The notes: generated by a model not told the origin, from the letters alone. DNA of 64,000 bases from Bolinopsis microptera (GCF_026151205.1 NC_087077.1:10097983-10161982); one strand, 5' to 3'; shown: positions 1 through 11,245, numbered from the stretch's first letter. Made by a program: numbers and translations.

Positions 1-3000
1 GGGATAAGAAACTGCTAGTTACCCTACTGTATCACCCTGACAACTGGGATAAGAAACTGCTAGTTACCCTACTGTATCACACTGACAACTGGGATAAGAA
101 ACTGCTAGTTACCCTACTGCATCACCCTGACAACTGGGATAAGAAACTGCTAGTTACCCTACTGCATCACCCTGACAACTGGGATAAGAAACTGCTAGTT
201 ACCCTACTGCATCACCCTGACAACTGGGATAAGAAACTGCTAGTTACCCTACTGCATCACCCTGACAACTGGTATAAGAAACTGCTAGTTACCCTACTGC
301 ATCACCCTGACAACTGGTATAAGAAACTGCTAGTTACCCTACTGTATAACCCTGACAACTGGGATAAGAAACTGCTAGTTACTCTACTGCATCACCCTGA
401 CAACTGGGATAAGAAACTGCTAGTTACCCTACTGTATCACCCTGACAACTGGGATAAGAAACTGCTAGTTACCCTACTGCATCACCCTGACAACTGGGAT
501 AAGAAACTGCTAGTTACCCTACTGTATCACCCTGACAACTGGGATAAGAAACTGCTAGTTACCCTACTGTATCACCCTGACAACTGGGATAAGAAACTGC
601 TAGTTACCCTACTGCATCACCCTGACAACTGGGATAAGAAACTGCTAATTACCCTACTGCATCAACCTGACAACTGGGATAAGAAACTGCTAGTTACCCT
701 ACTGTATCACCCTGACAACTGGGATAAGAAACTGCTAGTTACCCTACTGTATCACCCTGACAACTGGGATAAGAAACTGCTAGTTACCCTACTGTATCAC
801 CCTGACAACTGAGATAAGAAACTGCTAGTTACCCTACTGCATCACCCTGACAACTGGGATAAGAAACTGCTAGTTACCCTACTGTATCACCCTGACAACT
901 GGGATAAGAAACTGCTAGTTACCCTACTGCATCACCCTGACAACTGGGATAAGAAACTGCTAGTTACCCTACTGTATCACCCTGACAACTGGGATAAGAA
1001 ACTGCTAGTTACCCTACTGCATCACCATGGCAACTGAGTTAAGAAACTGCTAGTTACCCTACTGTATCACCCTGACAACTGGGATAAGAAACTGCTAGTC
1101 ACCCTACTGCATCACCCTGACAACTGAGATAAGAAACTGCTAGTTACCCTACTACATCACCCTGACAACTGGGATAAGAAACTGCTAGTTACCCTACTGT
1201 ATCACCCTGACAACTGAGATAAGAAACTGCTAGTTACCCTACTGTATCACCCTGACAACTGGAATAAGAAACTGCTAGTTACCCTACTGTATCACCCTGA
1301 CAACTGAACTAAGAAACTGCTAGTTACCCTACTGTATCACACTGACAACTGGGATAAGAAACTGCTAGTTACCCTACTGCATCACCCTGACAACTGGGAT
1401 AAGAAACTGCTAGTTACCCTACTGTATCACCCTGACAACTGGGATAAGAAACTGCTAGTTACCCTACTGCATCACCCTGACAACTGGGATAAGAAACTGC
1501 TAGTTACCCTACTGCATCACCCTGACAACTGGTATAAGAAACTGCTAGTTACCCTACTGCATCACCCTGACAACTGGTATAAGAAACTGCTAGTTACCCT
1601 ACTGTATAACCCTGACAACTGGGATAAGAAACTGCTAGTTACTCTACTGCATCACCCTGACAACTGGGATAAGAAACTGCTAGTTACCCTACTGTATCAC
1701 CCTGACAACTGGGATAAGAAACTGCTAGTTACCCTACTGCATCACCCTGACAACTGGGATAAGAAACTGTTAGTTACCCTACTGTATCACCCTGACAAAT
1801 GGGATAAGAAACTGCTAGTTACCCTACTGCATCACCCTGACAACTGGGATAAGAAACTGCTAGTTACCCTACTGTATCACCCTGACAACTGGGATAAGAA
1901 ACTGCTAGTTACCCTACTGTATCACCCTGACAACTGAGATAAGAAACTGCTAGTTACCCTACTGTATCACCCTGACAACTGGGATAAGAAACTGCTAGTT
2001 ACCCTACTGTATCACCCTGACAACTGGGATAAGAAACTGCTAGTTACCCTACTGTATCACACTGACAACTGGGATAAGAAACTGCTAGTTACCCTACTGC
2101 ATCACCCTGACAACTGGGATAAGAAACTGCTAGTTACCCTACTGCATCACCCTGACAACTGGGATAAGAAACTGCTAGTTACCCTACTGCATCACCCTGA
2201 CAACTGGGATAAGAAACTGCTAGTTACCCTACTGCATCACCCTGACAACTGGTATAAGAAACTGCTAGTTACCCTACTGCATCACCCTGACAACTGGTAT
2301 AAGAAACTGCTAGTTACCCTACTGTATAACCCTGACAACTGGGATAAGAAACTGCTAGTTACTCTACTGCATCACCCTGACAACTGGGATAAGAAACTGC
2401 TAGTTACCCTACTGTATCACCCTGACAACTGGGATAAGAAACTGCTAGTTACCCTACTGCATCACCCTGACAACTGGGATAAGAAACTGCTAGTTACCCT
2501 ACTGTATCACCCTGACAACTGGGATAAGAAACTGCTAGTTACCCTACTGTATCACCCTGACAACTGGGATAAGAAACTGCTAGTTACCCTACTGCATCAC
2601 CCTGACAACTGGGATAAGAAACTGCTAATTACCCTACTGCATCAACCTGACAACTGGGATAAGAAACTGCTAGTTACCCTACTGTATCACCCTGACAACT
2701 GGGATAAGAAACTGCTAGTTACCCTACTGTATCACCCTGACAACTGAGATAAGAAACTGCTAGTTACCCTACTGTATCACACTGACAACTGGGATAAGAA
2801 ACTGCTAGTTACCCTACTGCATCACCCTGACAACTGGTATAAGAAACTGCTAGTTACCCTACTGCATCACCCTGACAACTGGGATAAGAAACTGCTAGTT
2901 ACCCTACTACATCACCCTGACAACTGGTATAAGAAACTGCTAGTTACCCTACTGTATCACCCTGACAACTGGGATAAGAAACTGCTAGTTACCCTACTGT

Positions 3001-3105
3001 ATCACCCTGACAACTGGGATAAGAAACTGCTAGTTACCCTACTGCATCACCCTGACAACTGGGATAAGAAACTGCTAATTACCCTACTGCATCAACCTGA
3101 GAACT
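1..3105. repeat. 45-bp satellite array with higher-order repeats
   Basis: About 69 head-to-tail copies of a 45-bp unit that begins GGGATAAGAAACTGCTAG run from the window edge to about 3105, so the left end of the array is outside the window. Copies differ at a few positions (TGT/TGC before ATCAC, GGG/GGT, ACC/ACT, CCC/CAC). The same series of variants recurs in blocks: 61-700 matches 1321-1740 (offset 1260 = 28 units) and 2041-2700 (offset 1980 = 44 units). One strand has an open frame through most units (15 residues per unit), but TGA codons recur, for example near 812, 1045, 1129, 1220, 1309, 1935 and 2745, and there is no start codon. I read this as non-coding satellite DNA. Confidence 0.97.
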
Positions 3106-4158
3106 TGTTTTTCCCTGTTAACGTATCATATCAACTAGGGTGCGGGTCAATGAGCACCTACTGTTCTGCTGAATTATCTAGTAGTTGACAGTGCATACAC
3201 ATCAGTTTGGGTTGTACTTACGTCAGTTATTGTGAGAAATGGAACAGAGTTACATTGATACCAGATGTCAGTACAAAAGGGCACAAAACGACTGTTTTAT
3301 GCGGGTTCTCACAGTTTAAGACAAATATGTTGGAGAGCAAGATGAGGACAGGAATTAGGTTTGACGCTATTAGGAGATCAAAGAAACATAATTTCAACGG
3401 TTAACGGTATACGCTTACTTGTTGTCATCTAACATGACACATTAACAACTCACTTAAGGCGTATATAAAGCATGGTCCAGTGTCGGCCATGACACGCCGT
3501 CACATATTATTATTAATCTAGACAGGCGTGCAACACTCACATTGGAAATGAACCTATACAATTCTAAACTATATGAGTCGCAGTAATGATATTTGAAAGA
3601 TCTCTGATATTCTTTGCAAGCATGTATACATGAGACACGTTTAAGTCGAGTTTTTACAAACCTCTAATTTTTATGAAATTAAATTAAAATTATCTTATTT
3701 GTTCTGTTTAACTTACGAAAAGGTTTCAAACACAAAGAAAGCAATGCTCGCTTTCTTTGTGTTTGGGTCAAAATAAAACAAACCATAGTTACAGAGTAAA
3801 CATTAATTGAAAAATCAGTAAAATATGATAACAGTTTTGTATATAAAAAGAAATTTAATGAAAATTCCACCACATCTATCAAAACCCCAAATAAAACTCG
3901 ACTTAAACGTGGTCCATTCAGTTTGAAAATGTTTCCATTGAAAGATTGAACATCAAAACGTTGTGTGAACATCAAAACATTGAATGATTGAACATCAAAA
4001 TAATGGCTTTATGTATTTAGCAGTTCTATTTATGGAGCGATCTAGCCAGATGCATAGCAGAAAATTAATATATAATGCAAATGTAGCTAATAGCTAGCAA
4101 ATTTAGCACACAGCTGACAGCGTAGCGGAACCTAAGATTGTCGATCTTTCAAGTTTAT
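3106..4158. other. non-coding spacer with hairpins
   Basis: No exon-like open frame with splice signals was found. The stretch is AT-rich and contains the nested inverted repeat listed at 3636-3911. Short open frames here have no family likeness and no supporting start or splice context. Confidence 0.5.
3636..3911. repeat. nested inverted repeat, MITE-like
   Basis: A 19-bp perfect inverted repeat (CACGTTTAAGTCGAGTTTT at 3636-3654, its complement at 3893-3911) encloses a second perfect 16-bp hairpin at 3727-3742/3750-3765 with a 7-nt loop. A hairpin inside outer inverted ends suggests a small non-autonomous element. No clear target-site duplication flanks it, so the superfamily cannot be given. 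Confidence 0.55.
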
Positions 4159-5563
4159 TTATAAAGTATAATCCTCAGAATCTGAACTCAATTCGTCAGA
4201 AGATTCTTCTTCAATCTGAAAGTTTGTGTTTGCACTTAGAAAACGTTAAATGAAAATGATAGTGTTCACATTAAAATGATTTGATCCTTTATATTTGATC
4301 GAGGTTATGATTTATTCATATTATCATGCGTTAGATGATTATACCTTAAATGCGATTAAAAACCTCGCAAAACTATCGAAATCTCGAGCACAGATTATAG
4401 AGAATATATACCTTTTTAGGGTCGAACCCTTGTTTCCACTTATCAGGAATGATCAGTCCAGGTATGTTATCCATTCCTCCGTGATTACCGGCGCTGATCG
4501 GTTCTTTGTTGACGGGCGAGGAGTCAGCAGATTTCACTATATCCCCGGCAACCGAGGTTCTCATTGATCTGTGAGCCTGAGGAGTTTACAGGGATGAAGT
4601 AGGTTCAGCGGTAATATCTGTAAACGAAATGGTTATGGAGCTTGGGCCGATGCACGAGGAACAGATTGTCTGCAAGGGAAAATAAAATAAAATTTAAACT
4701 ACAAACCTGAGGAGTCCTGCCACAGAGTTCCTCTTGTAAACTGACTTTTCTACTCCTTGAAGGAGCTGTCAGTAGAGCAGTCCTTCCTAACATCTTGGAG
4801 ATCACGTCACTCTCTTCTTTCTCTTCTTCTGATAGTAACTCATCAAATGAGTACATGGGCATTGATCGATTGAGTTTTGGTGGAGAAACCATGTCTCTTG
4901 GAGACACTAAGTTTTTGGATCCTGGAGATGATCTCCTTGCTGGAGTTTGTTTTTTAAGGCTCATCTCTGTGTCTGTTATTTCGATTTCGATCTGTCCATC
5001 AGAACTACTTTTCTCAGCGATTGTGTGGGCCTTGGTGAGCTGAACCCGAGATTTCTTCCGTTCCCTCAACATCTGAAGGTAATCATCCGAATTCTTGTCC
5101 TTGCTCTTCGTAAATACGTCATTTGAAAGATTTCTTGCGACAGTAGCCTGAACAGAAGTTCCCAGTTCCACCAAATGACGACCACCATGACCGCTAGTGA
5201 CCGCTACACTGTATCTCATAGCTCTCTTCTCCATGATCTTCTTCATAGCTGGATCATCAAACTTGCTCGGCCCTGTCAGCTCTTGTCTGATCTTCTCCTT
5301 GGTTGCAGCGTCTATAGGGACATGTTTCTTTTCTTGTTACCACTGGACGTCTCCTCATTTCCATCTGTCTGTGTGTCAGTGGGAGTGTCAGTGGGCACAT
5401 CTGACAGACCAGACCCCGTGAAACTTAAATCAAAGTCACTGAGCTCTTCGGTGTCAGAGTTATCTTCTTGTAACTCACTTTGGAGGTTGTCACAGAGGCC
5501 GGAAGAGAAGTCCACAGGTCGGTTCCGGGTTAGTTTGCTGATTACATCCCTGTCTTCATCGTC
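4159..5563 (-). pseudogene. multi-exon gene of unknown function, disrupted frame
   Basis: I do not recognise the product. Read 5' to 3' on the minus strand: an exon starts at 5563 after the acceptor CTCCCTCCAG with an acidic S/T/D-rich stretch. It runs to 4707 as a basic, Ser-rich, low-complexity protein (about 285 residues) and ends at donor CAG|GTTTGT. A 37-bp intron would lead to 4669-4590. Exon 4568-4412 carries the motif PGLIIPDKW and ends AAG|GTATAT. The last exon, 4215-4159, is an acidic tail (EEESSDELSSDSEDY) ending in TAA, with AATAAA overlapping the stop at 4154-4159. Phases agree for the last four pieces. Two breaks exist: the frame shifts near 5330 in an A-rich run (AAGAAAAG), and an in-frame TAA occurs in the 21 nt 4569-4589, which also look like a tiny GTAAAC..ACAG intron. 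This may be a decaying gene, or a real gene with assembly indels. Confidence 0.55.
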
Positions 5564-5884
5564 CTGGAGGGAGAGGTTTTAGTTTGTAGTGGGAACAGTT
5601 GGTTTATGTGGCTAAAGAGTTTTATCAATCTATCAACCTATCAAGCTAGCGGTATTTCTATCAAATCTTCTTTGATAATTTTAATCTAGAATGGTTACTT
5701 GACTGAATCAATTCCGCTACGAAACGTGAACCAGTCTTAATTCATAACATTAGAATTCAGTCCCACATTTTAAAGAGCTATAGCTGGCCACTAAAATCTG
5801 GCCACTGAAAGTTCGCATTTTCTGGGTAGAAATTTAAAGACCACCATTTTTGCAGCTGAGGTTTAAGTGTTAAATAAAACTTAC

Positions 5885-5957
5885 CGTTTGGGACGTGGAA
5901 GACGAGTGGGCAAGACAGCTTTTTAGTTCGGCCGCCACGGTTATCAAATACACCTAA
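5885..5957 (-). CDS. possible upstream exon of the 4159-5563 gene
   Basis: On the minus strand the segment lies between an acceptor-like TATCAG and a good donor, ACG|GTAAGT. It reads as a compact basic and hydrophobic peptide containing DNRGGRTKK and CPLVFHVPN. It ends in phase 1, while the next recognised exon (from 5563) begins in phase 0, so at least one further exon would have to lie between them, or it belongs elsewhere. Supported only by splice signals and codon-like composition. Confidence 0.3.
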
Positions 5958-7534
5958 CTGATATGAAGATATAATATCGATCATATCGATCACCAAGGTG
6001 ATTAGGTTGTAATCAAATATCGTGCAAAAATGATAGGTAGCCAGCCACACTCAAATGGAGGTATCCCTTGGTTACGTCATCTATCATGTGCCACAGCACA
6101 GTCCGCTGTTCACATCATCGACACGGTAAAATTGGAATCAAATCAAAATGTAAAACCCTTTACCTGCAACGTGATAGGACTTTATTCAGTGTCAAGGAAA
6201 TGTTAAATAATGGTAGTTCGAACACTCAGTTGAATAAAATCACGGCGAGCTGCTAAAAATAACGACCCAATAAAACCACCACAACTATAAAGAGAAATAA
6301 AGATTAAGAACCAGAATTCAGGTATAAAGTACGGAAGAAAAGTTGAAGGTCGTTATAAATTGTAGCTCGAACACGATGCGCCACCCTGTTGCGCTACTTT
6401 GGGTTACAGTTTGTTACTCCATAGGACAGGTGGTTATTTGATAGCTCTCACCAGGTCTACAACTGCACTAGTTAATAAAATGAGGGATGGTTGAGGGTGT
6501 ATGTGAACGATGGTGTTCTTGGTTTGTTCTGGGAAATGTGGAGGATGACAAAGGCTGACCTATTAATTAATGTGGCTAAAGTGTTGAATTAATTGAACTG
6601 GCGGTATTCCTATAAAATATCCTATATAATCCTATAAAACGTAGGTACACTGTAGTCTGGTGACTTTCTGTGAGGCTAAAGATATTGCACTTTAGTTATT
6701 TTGCAATTTGGATCTGGTTAGACATTCTCTATGTATATGGATTTAACGGATTTAATATTATGAGCGGGATATGGTTTGATCCAGCTTCATTTTGTAGATC
6801 ACGTACAGGTATACCAATGAATGAAGTATGAAATGAAATAATGTGCTAGTATACCACCCATATGGTTAGCAACTGACACAAGTGTCAGGTACTAACCATG
6901 TCAGAGCGGTTCTAAAGGGCGAGGTGAAAATATCCAGCAACAAACAACTAAATCATCTCAAAAACAAATCTATACAGGAAAAATTAAAACCATAATGGAA
7001 TTATTAATTGAAATAACAATTTTAATGCACTATACACATGATACATTTAACATGAAATCCGAATTAGATTGCAGAAAAAACATTTCTGATTTATCGAGTT
7101 GTAGCAAGTGAAACTAAAGGTACAGTGATTACAGTATACTGATTCCAGATCACAGCAGCTCTGTTAATACTCTTATAGAACAGCAGCTGGGATAGTATTA
7201 CAAATCAGCTATAGAATACCAAGATCCTGGGATTATTTGAAGTTTAGGGTTCAAATAATTGGATCATTAGATTGGTGTACACGGCCGGCCATCAGTGTTA
7301 AACTGAGTCCTATCTAACTAGGTCCTGTGACCTACAATGTCCGTTCAATCAGGATTTAATTAACAGGTGGTTGGCATGAAGACATGAAGCCATTTTTAGA
7401 GAAACCAAGAGCGGTTTGAGTATGGTAATTTGTGTTTGTTGATGAGGATCATGACCATGATATCAGATTTTTCAAAACATCAGCTCACTATCCGGCAATA
7501 ACATGCAGCAAGATTTTAAAATAAAAGCCGGTAC
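5958..7534. other. non-coding spacer
   Basis: No exon, RNA gene or repeat array was recognised here. There is an imperfect hairpin near 6861-6899. Otherwise the stretch is ordinary AT-rich sequence with short chance open frames. Confidence 0.45.
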
Positions 7535-7542
7535 ACCAAGTA

Positions 7543-7997
7543 GGTCATACATCAGTATTCCGACGGCGGCAGTACGGCGGCAGCACGGCGGCAGCACGGC
7601 GGCAGTACGGCGGCAGTACGGCGGCAGTACGGCGGCAGTACGGCGGCAGTCCCGCGGCAGTGCCACGGCAGTACGGCGGCAGTATAGTGACAACACTTAT
7701 ATCAGAATTTTGATCCAATTATTCCATGATTTTGATGATTAGTTCACATTGATTTGTGAATTTAAAACATATTAAGTACGGCGGCAGTCCCGCGGCAGTG
7801 CCACGGAAGTATGGCGGCAGTATAGTGACAACACTTATATCAGAATTTTGATCCAATTATTCCATGATTTTGATGATTAGTTCACATTGATTTGTGAATT
7901 AAAAACATATTTCGAGAAATCAATAAGTTGTAAATAAGTTCATACAATATCATTATAACTTTAAATCAGTAACTGTCACCCTGGAGCAATAAAATAT
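7543..7997 (+). repeat. left terminal inverted repeat with 11-bp minisatellite
   Basis: This arm contains the terminal 22 bp, the GGCGGCAGTAC array up to about 7682, a segment repeated as two 138-bp copies, and the inner part ending near CTGGAGCAATAAAATA. All of it except the duplication is mirrored on the right arm. Confidence 0.85.
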
Positions 7998-8109
7998 TAA
8001 AAGTAACGTGATCGCAAGTAACGTGATCGCAAGTGAGACACTCGTAATATGATCTGAGCGCATCACATGAACTAACAAGACCCTAACGACCAGAGAAGGT
8101 GAGGCCATG

Positions 8110-8125
8110 TTGTATATATAGCAGT
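8110..8125 (+). promoter_or_regulatory. TATA-like box upstream of the 186-codon frame
   Basis: GTTGTATATATAGCAG lies about 70 bp upstream of the ATG at 8191 and inside the unique core of the foldback element. Position and sequence fit a core promoter for the internal reading frame, but there is no expression evidence. Confidence 0.4.
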
Positions 8126-8190
8126 CAACTCAATGGTTGCGGTCATCAACTCGTTTTATCGTCAACATCTGAACACCTAAACCTTGAAGA

Positions 8191-8751
8191 ATGGATTCCT
8201 CTCTCAGCTCTACTACATCATCCCCCAGTATCCCTAGTCCGTCTACTTTTCAGGATATCAAACTCAGAGATTGTAAAGATTGCAGGACGGAGGACTACAC
8301 TCGACTACCTTTTGGAGAACTACAGCTGAACATATCCCTCTGCAGTTTACATCGAACGACACTACTGGCTACCCCAACACGAAAGAGATCTCGTCCCCTC
8401 TCTCCTAGTCCTACCAACGATCCTACTATCCTTCTTGGTGCCACTCAAGCTGTTATACCTTCTAGACGAGGAGGAGCTACTCCACCAGATACTGATAATG
8501 CTCGCCTAGTAACACCTGTGGCTACACCTACCCGACCCTCTTCCAGTTCCTCACCACCACATAGTATTAGTAGACGCCATCTGAACACTGATGAAACCTA
8601 CTCCCGCTCCTCTGTAGCTGGCGAAGCCTTATCCTCCTACAACAGAGTGCACAGAGACTTTGCCAACCGTCCTGATACCTCCATCAGCCTCTCAAAGTTC
8701 CTGAAACAGAAACGAATCCCTGAAAGATCCTTCTATCCTCAAGCAGAGTGA
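8191..8751 (+). CDS. intronless 186-aa Ser/Pro-rich protein inside foldback element
   Basis: This is an intact ATG-to-TGA frame of 186 codons filling most of the unique core between the inverted arms. The product begins with a Ser/Thr/Pro-rich stretch, has a CKDC pair near residues 28-31, a basic run TRKRSRPLSPSP (about residues 67-78) that could be a nuclear localisation signal, a long Ser/Pro/Thr-rich middle, and a basic C-terminal part (KFLKQKRIPERSF). I see no transposase motifs and do not recognise the family. It may be an accessory protein of the element, a captured host gene, or a regulatory protein. Its codon and base composition is richer in C and T-C-C codons than the flanks. Translation is unproven. 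Confidence 0.6.
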   Translation: MDSSLSSTTSSPSIPSPSTFQDIKLRDCKDCRTEDYTRLPFGELQLNISLCSLHRTTLLATPTRKRSRPLSPSPTNDPTILLGATQAVIPSRRGGATPPDTDNARLVTPVATPTRPSSSSSPPHSISRRHLNTDETYSRSSVAGEALSSYNRVHRDFANRPDTSISLSKFLKQKRIPERSFYPQAE

Positions 8752-8809
8752 CTTTCTGGAGAAGAAACGACTCGCAATTGCTGCTGGAAAGATTCTCTAA
8801 ATGTAAATT

Positions 8810-9244
8810 ATTTTATTGCTCCAGGGTGACAGTTACTGATTTAAAGTTATAGTGATATTGTATGAACTTCTTTACAACTAATATTGATTTATCCAAATAT
8901 ATTACATATTAATTGACAAATCTTCAAAATCGTCTCTTTAATTGACAAATCAATGTGAACTAATCATCAAACTCATGAAATAATTGGATCAAAAGTCTGA
9001 TATAAGTGTTGTCACTATACTGCCGTGGCACTGCCGTGGCACTGCCGCGGGACTGCCGCCGTACTGCCGCCGTACTGCCGCCGTACTGCCGCCGTGCTGC
9101 CGCCGTGCTGCCGCCGTGCTGCCGCCGTGCTGCCGCCGTGCTGCCGCCGTGCTGCCGCCGTACTGCCGCCGTGCTGCCGCCGTGCTGCCGCCGTGCTGCC
9201 GCCGTACTGCCGCCGTACTGCCGTCGGAATACTGATGTATGACC
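8810..9244 (-). repeat. right terminal inverted repeat with 11-bp minisatellite
   Basis: This is the reverse-complement counterpart of the left arm: TATTTTATTGCTCCAG at the inner edge, an AATCAATGTGAACT segment, then the CTGCCGCCGTA array (about 9021-9222) and the terminal GTATGACC. It has more minisatellite units than the left arm and only one copy of the unique segment. Confidence 0.85.
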
Positions 9245-9658
9245 ACCAAGTAATATACTCGTTGAGTTCTGATGCTAAGTTCCGATAGTTATTCTCTCGA
9301 TAATGATAAGTGGGACATAATTCAGCAGTCGTTCGACTTGCGAATTTTCATTTTTGCTCTTGATGGGCTTAAGCCTTAAATTATCATGTTAATTTTAATT
9401 AAATAAATTTCAATCAGCAAAGAAAAATTGGAAATATTCCAAACCATGCTCTATTCAATTTAAAAATATCTACTTCTATTCTTTGGCATTTTTAATGACG
9501 TTGCAGATTTTCGATGATATTTTTAGAGACAGTATTACAGTACCCATTACATTGCTAATTTTTCTTTGCAGTTGCAATGCAAGCTACAGCTGCGCACGCG
9601 CAGATTTATTGATTTAGATACGCGTATACGCACAGCAAATTGAAATATTGAGTTAAAT

Positions 9659-9870
9659 TATACATTACAAATCTACTACATTTATTGAGTATATTGTAAC
9701 GTAATAATCTGTTTTCGGGGTCGGTCATATAATTAATGTTTTCGAACAAAGTGAGAGTCTCCACTCAATTTTCAAAAAAATATTTGTCAACGTACTTCGG
9801 CGAGACGTTACGATTACTTTTTAAGTTCTTACATGGCTCAATAAATGTGATAGATTTGTAGTGTAATAAT
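9659..9870. repeat. short MITE-like inverted repeat
   Basis: TTACAAATCTACTACATTTATTGAG on the left is matched in reverse complement by CTCAATAAATGTGATAGATTTGTAGTGTAA on the right, with a few mismatches. A third copy of one end lies at 32104-32135, so this is a dispersed family of roughly 200 bp. No target duplication was identified. Confidence 0.5.
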
Positions 9871-11119
9871 TACGTTGTAATACTAATTAGTTTAAACCTC
9901 AACCAAGTTTTTGGGTTTGATACAAATTATTGCAGACAAATGAGGATTTGTAAGTGCGTTTATGTGTCAAATATTGGGTCAGGAGCGTTATAAAGATAAG
10001 AAGATAGTGAAGGATGAATATTTATGATCAGTCGCCTATTCTTTTAGCTTTTTAGTCCCTACGCTTGTTCTGCAAGACATTTTGTTATTTATATTCCCAG
10101 CTAATTTTCATATTAGGCCCGCATAGTTATATTCAACCACTATTTATACAGCAGTCAGATCAGCGGACTTCTTAATTTGTTTACCTCAGGGCTGCCGACA
10201 CAGCCTGGCTGGAATAATTTTCTTAAGTCTAATTTTCTAAAATTCATAAAATTGTATATCTCATTGGTTATAATTCAGTCCGTCCGATTGTTTTTTTTTT
10301 CTTCCTCTGAGTTGAGACATAATTGATATCAATCATATTTTTACAATTATATTATACATTTGATTGTTTGCTACTGTTTGTAGTTTTAATGTGTCTCCTG
10401 CTGTACGTTGGCTCAGCCGAATAAGTTGTTAAATATCCTAGTTTACTTTTCTAGTTTAGTTAATTTTCATCCATCCACACATTATGCAACTGATATTGCA
10501 ATACCATGTCATTTTTCCCATCATATCTGTTTTATATCAAAATAATGTCAACATAATTTTGCATGGCTGAAATGTAAAGCTTGATTCTCATATCTAATAA
10601 TCGATTGAATTCGAAACGAAACGAAACACAGTATTTACTACACTGAAACTATGCGACAAAGATATTGTCCGGACGTATTAAAGTATTAAGTCGTATTCAT
10701 AAAGAGTTGGAAAATTTTGGTATTTCGATCATGAATACCAAATGTTTAAGATGAATATTAACTGCCTTTTGCCTAGCAGTTGCTAGGTAGTTGCTAATTT
10801 TTATATCCCCGACTGTAAAGGTCACAAAAGGTTCCAGTTTAACAATAACTAGGATGTTTAATGTTTATCTTTTGATAATAAACAGCTTCTTTTGCAACAA
10901 ATTTTGTTGTTAAACTATCATTAAATTGGATAATTAGCTAATTAGCTAAAAATAGATTTTGCTGATATAGAATTAGATAATGATTGAAATGACGTGACCG
11001 ATGGTGTGTGTGCTATTTTGATTTTATTTGGTAAAAAATCCCTAAAGGTGCCTAAAAGTGCATGAATTTAGGTCGTTTCGTGCGTAAAGTGCGTTGTGTT
11101 TTAAAAGTGAGTTAAGTTG

Positions 11120-11245
11120 TAAGTGTTGCTCTAACCAGAGCCCTCTCACTTGCAGTAGCGCGCGACCGCCGTAGGCGGCAAAAAAAATATTCAACTTGTG
11201 AAACAAGCGCGTCACGCAGTACGCGTATACACATGGCTATGTGAA
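11120..11245. repeat. GC-rich dispersed repeat
   Basis: The stretch CTCTAACCAGAGCCC..CTTGCAGTAGCGCGCGACC..AAACAAGCGCGTCACGCAGTACGCGTA..ACACATGGCTA has clear relatives at 42930-42990, 51120-51240, 51585-51640 and 51830-51895, partly in the opposite orientation. This marks an interspersed family whose full-length form is not visible here. Confidence 0.6.

Larger units (their letters stand above)
7543..9244. mobile_element. foldback-like DNA transposon with minisatellite TIRs
   Basis: The element is 1702 bp and flanked by a perfect 8-bp target duplication, ACCAAGTA, at 7535-7542 and 9245-9252. Its ends are perfect inverted repeats starting GGTCATACATCAGTATTC. Each arm then runs through a minisatellite of an 11-bp unit (ACGGCGGCAGT/C), then unique sequence to about 7997 on the left and from about 8810 on the right, giving arms near 440 bp. 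The left arm also holds a 138-bp direct duplication (7639-7776 and 7777-7914). Long tandem-repeat ends recall Foldback/FB-NOF and Rehavkus-type MULEs; 8-bp duplications also occur in hAT, P and Merlin. No transposase is encoded, so it is probably non-autonomous. The core carries the open frame at 8191-8751. Confidence 0.85.

Noticed and set aside
1-3105. Regular 45-bp repeats as a CRISPR array
   Set aside because: There are no unique spacers; the whole unit repeats head to tail and the context is animal DNA.
3679-3975. 98-codon minus-strand open frame
   Set aside because: It spans both arms of the nested hairpin, ignores its structure, and has no family likeness.
7472-7742. Open frames rich in AAVLPPYCRR or RRQYGGST
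   Set aside because: Produced by the 11-bp minisatellite, which is open in several frames on both strands; the same occurs at 8984-9288.
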